A stretch of DNA of 64,000 nt from Monarcha castaneiventris obscurior (Eukaryota; Chordata; Aves; Passeriformes; Monarchidae). The position numbers were made by a program, and so were the translations under genes. The stretch covers positions 31,087,001 through 31,151,000 of the forward strand of contig JAMPIT010000566.1 of NCBI GenBank assembly GCA_026261815.1. The letters run 5' to 3'. Shown in pieces: positions 61,946 through 64,000 of the stretch (within the stretch, counting starts at the first letter, position 1; every line of letters starts with the position of its first letter). The notes beneath the pieces are model-generated. The model saw only the letters and a program-made list of their open reading frames with translations. It ran no database searches and was not told the DNA's origin.

Positions 61946-64000
61946 ATACTGATGTAATCTCAGGAATTACTGCTAAGATGATATTTTTTAGAAATCCTCC
62001 TCATTCAGATTGTCGGCCACCATCTTGGCATTAAGTTGAAACTACAATAGATCTGGCTAGATTTAATCAGGATCCTTTTGTACTCGATAATAGAGCAGCA
62101 ACATGATCCAGAAAAATTTTAATTAAAATAAAAAAATATGAATGTTTTCTTCCAGATTTGCTCTTTGAAGATTTTTTTTAAGTAGGGGCAAGCATAATCA
62201 TGAGGGAATAGTACTTGTGATTCTTACAGCTTAATTTAAAGTCTGTTTTGAAGAACTGAATGGTGTGATTGACACTGCAGGTAATATACTGAGCTATAAT
62301 TCACTTCGTTGTATTTAAATAATGATTTCTACTGTTTAAAAGAAGTTATTCACTTCATTAATCTACGTGGATTGACAGTGATGTCATGGCTGTGAATGTA
62401 AGTTATGTATCACATTTATTATTAGGAGCTTTGTCACTTTTATTGTGACAATGAAATTGAGGAAGTAGGCTGAAGAGGCCAGGATAAAAAACATAATAAA
62501 GTCCTCAGAGACTGCTTGAGCATGGTTTGGGAATGCACTTCAACCAAACACCCCCTTGGCCATATAATATTTATTATGACTTTTTTTTCTCCTATCAAAT
62601 TTAATTCTCTCTGAACTACTCGGAAAAAATTGCCTGCTGTGATGATAATAAGGTCTTCGAATATTAACTGTGTCCTAAATGATTTATGAACTTTTGAAAT
62701 AAACTAAACATTTTTTTTTTTTTAATACAGGTGGGAATGGATCTTTGTGATTTCAATAAAAAATATGAAGACAGCATCAAAAACCCCAAATTCAGTGGAA
62801 TGCTTTATTAGTACTCTGTGTTTATTGTACCTGGGACCAGATGTAACATGAAGATGATGCCACAGAAAAGTCACACTGTATGACTGCAGTGTAACCTCTT
62901 CATGTCACTCTTTTTGAGCTAATTGGGAGGAGACAGTGGGAGGGTCTTGAGGTTCTGTGAGGATCTGCATTCAATATAGTTGGTCAGGGAAAAAAGTAAG
63001 TATGGAAATCAGGCACTTTGTAAGGATGCCATGTAACTGCAAAGTGTAAACACTAAGTGTAAGCAGAGCTTTATGTAAGACATGAAAAGTATTTGTTTTG
63101 TTCTGTTCAGCTTTGGTAAGATATTGTAGAAAAGATGTGGATCAATTTCAATCCAGGAAGAAACAAGAAAATCAAGCTGGAATCTGAGAAATGTTGCCTT
63201 ATATTGGAGATCATATTAGGACATTAGTGTTATTAACCCTAGAAAGGGGAAGACCAAGGAGGAACTTAAATTCTCAACCATATAAAAATGCCATTGCAGG
63301 AGGGGTGTGTATTTTGTGTTTCTTGTGAACATCCAATTCAATATGGCCAGTATAAAAAAAGTCTTCAGCAGCTCTTTATTTCAAAAATACATGTTACTGA
63401 GAGCTTCCCCTGCTGGAATGTGGACAGGAAAGGGATTATTTTCAGGGAAATGGGACCTATTGCATGGCAATAGGCAGAAACTTCAGGCATCTGCCCTCTG
63501 TGAGGTCATGGTTCTACAGGAGAGGTTCCTTCCTGTGGTGAACGTGTGCTGGCCTTTCAGCCTCACCTGTCCTCTGTGCAGCCAGCAGCTCTCACTGGCC
63601 AGTTGTTTGCTATGTGGGATTACGGAGCAGGAGGGAAAATGGGGTCTTTGGTTATTATTATTATTATTGTACCTGTCCTGAGAGGTCCTGGTTTCGAACA
63701 GCAGCCTCAGCTCAGTGACTTGCTGTGGTGGAGCCCAGGCAGCCATATGGCTGGACAGAGGCTGTGGAGGTGGATAACTCTCATGCAGGAGTAGAGCAGG
63801 TGTGGGAAAGAAGGTGGCACAAAATACAGGATAACAGGATGGAGGACTAAGGAAAGATCCTGATTTGCAAAAATGGGGAAAATTGGAGTATGGTAGAAGT
63901 AATTGAAATAAAGTCTTGATGTACTGATTGGAAGTTACATAAAAGGGAAGGTGAGAGAGGAAGTGACAAATGCAGCTCTTCTGATAGAAGGAGCAAGGGG
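61946..64000. other. Unassigned non-coding DNA
   Basis: No transposon recognised beyond possible faint CR1 similarity to about 62030. A candidate splice acceptor at about 62730 is noted among the findings. The last 700 bases are GC-richer, with a 124-codon frame at 63307-63681 that starts with GTG and shows no protein motif. Confidence 0.55.
63652..63669. repeat. (TTA)n microsatellite
   Basis: Six TTA units in the GC-richer end of the window. Confidence 0.85.

Noticed and set aside
1..64000. CRISPR arrays, operons, tRNA or rRNA genes
   Set aside because: No regularly spaced repeats, no cloverleaf or rRNA signature recognised, and composition and transposons show vertebrate nuclear DNA.

Overview
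The window reads as nuclear DNA from a bird. The main evidence is twelve recognisable CR1 LINE fragments, several ending in the CR1-specific 3' terminal octamers (ATTCTATG/ATTCTGTG), and one solo LTR that matches avian ERVL-type LTRs along most of its length. There are no prokaryotic features: no operons, no ribosome-binding sites before long frames, no dense coding. Apart from one frame of about 900 bp, the open frames are of the size expected by chance in AT-rich vertebrate DNA or lie inside (often antisense to) CR1 copies.

Layout. 1-9540 is unassigned AT-rich sequence with one doubtful LTR-like stretch at about 2640-3450. 9541-10505 holds two CR1 fragments of different subfamilies lying end to end. 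Short CR1 pieces follow at 13.2, 17.8, 22.4 and 27.3 kb, with an ERVL solo LTR at 25649-26146. From 27.5 to 39.1 kb no transposon was recognised; the stretch contains two GC-richer patches (about 30.6-31.3 and 35.6-35.9 kb), a GTT microsatellite and a 39-bp tandem duplication. A 1.1-kb CR1 with the end of its reverse transcriptase frame lies at 40.6-41.7 kb, an older 1.25-kb CR1 at 50.6-51.9 kb, a weak CR1 piece at 56.0-56.2 kb, and the longest CR1 (about 1.7 kb, minus strand) at 60.2-61.9 kb. By my boundaries CR1 makes up about 6.9 kb, near 11% of the window.

No protein-coding exon, tRNA, rRNA or other RNA gene could be identified with confidence. The window is best read as intergenic DNA or the inside of a large intron. 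The most unexplained signal is a stop-free frame of 298 codons at 54539-55435 (+), which contains an in-frame 57-bp tandem duplication; it has no recognisable domain. Two weaker minus-strand candidates (45.6-45.8 and 56.2-56.65 kb) and one candidate splice acceptor (62.73 kb) are recorded at low confidence. I found no convincing new biological system here.
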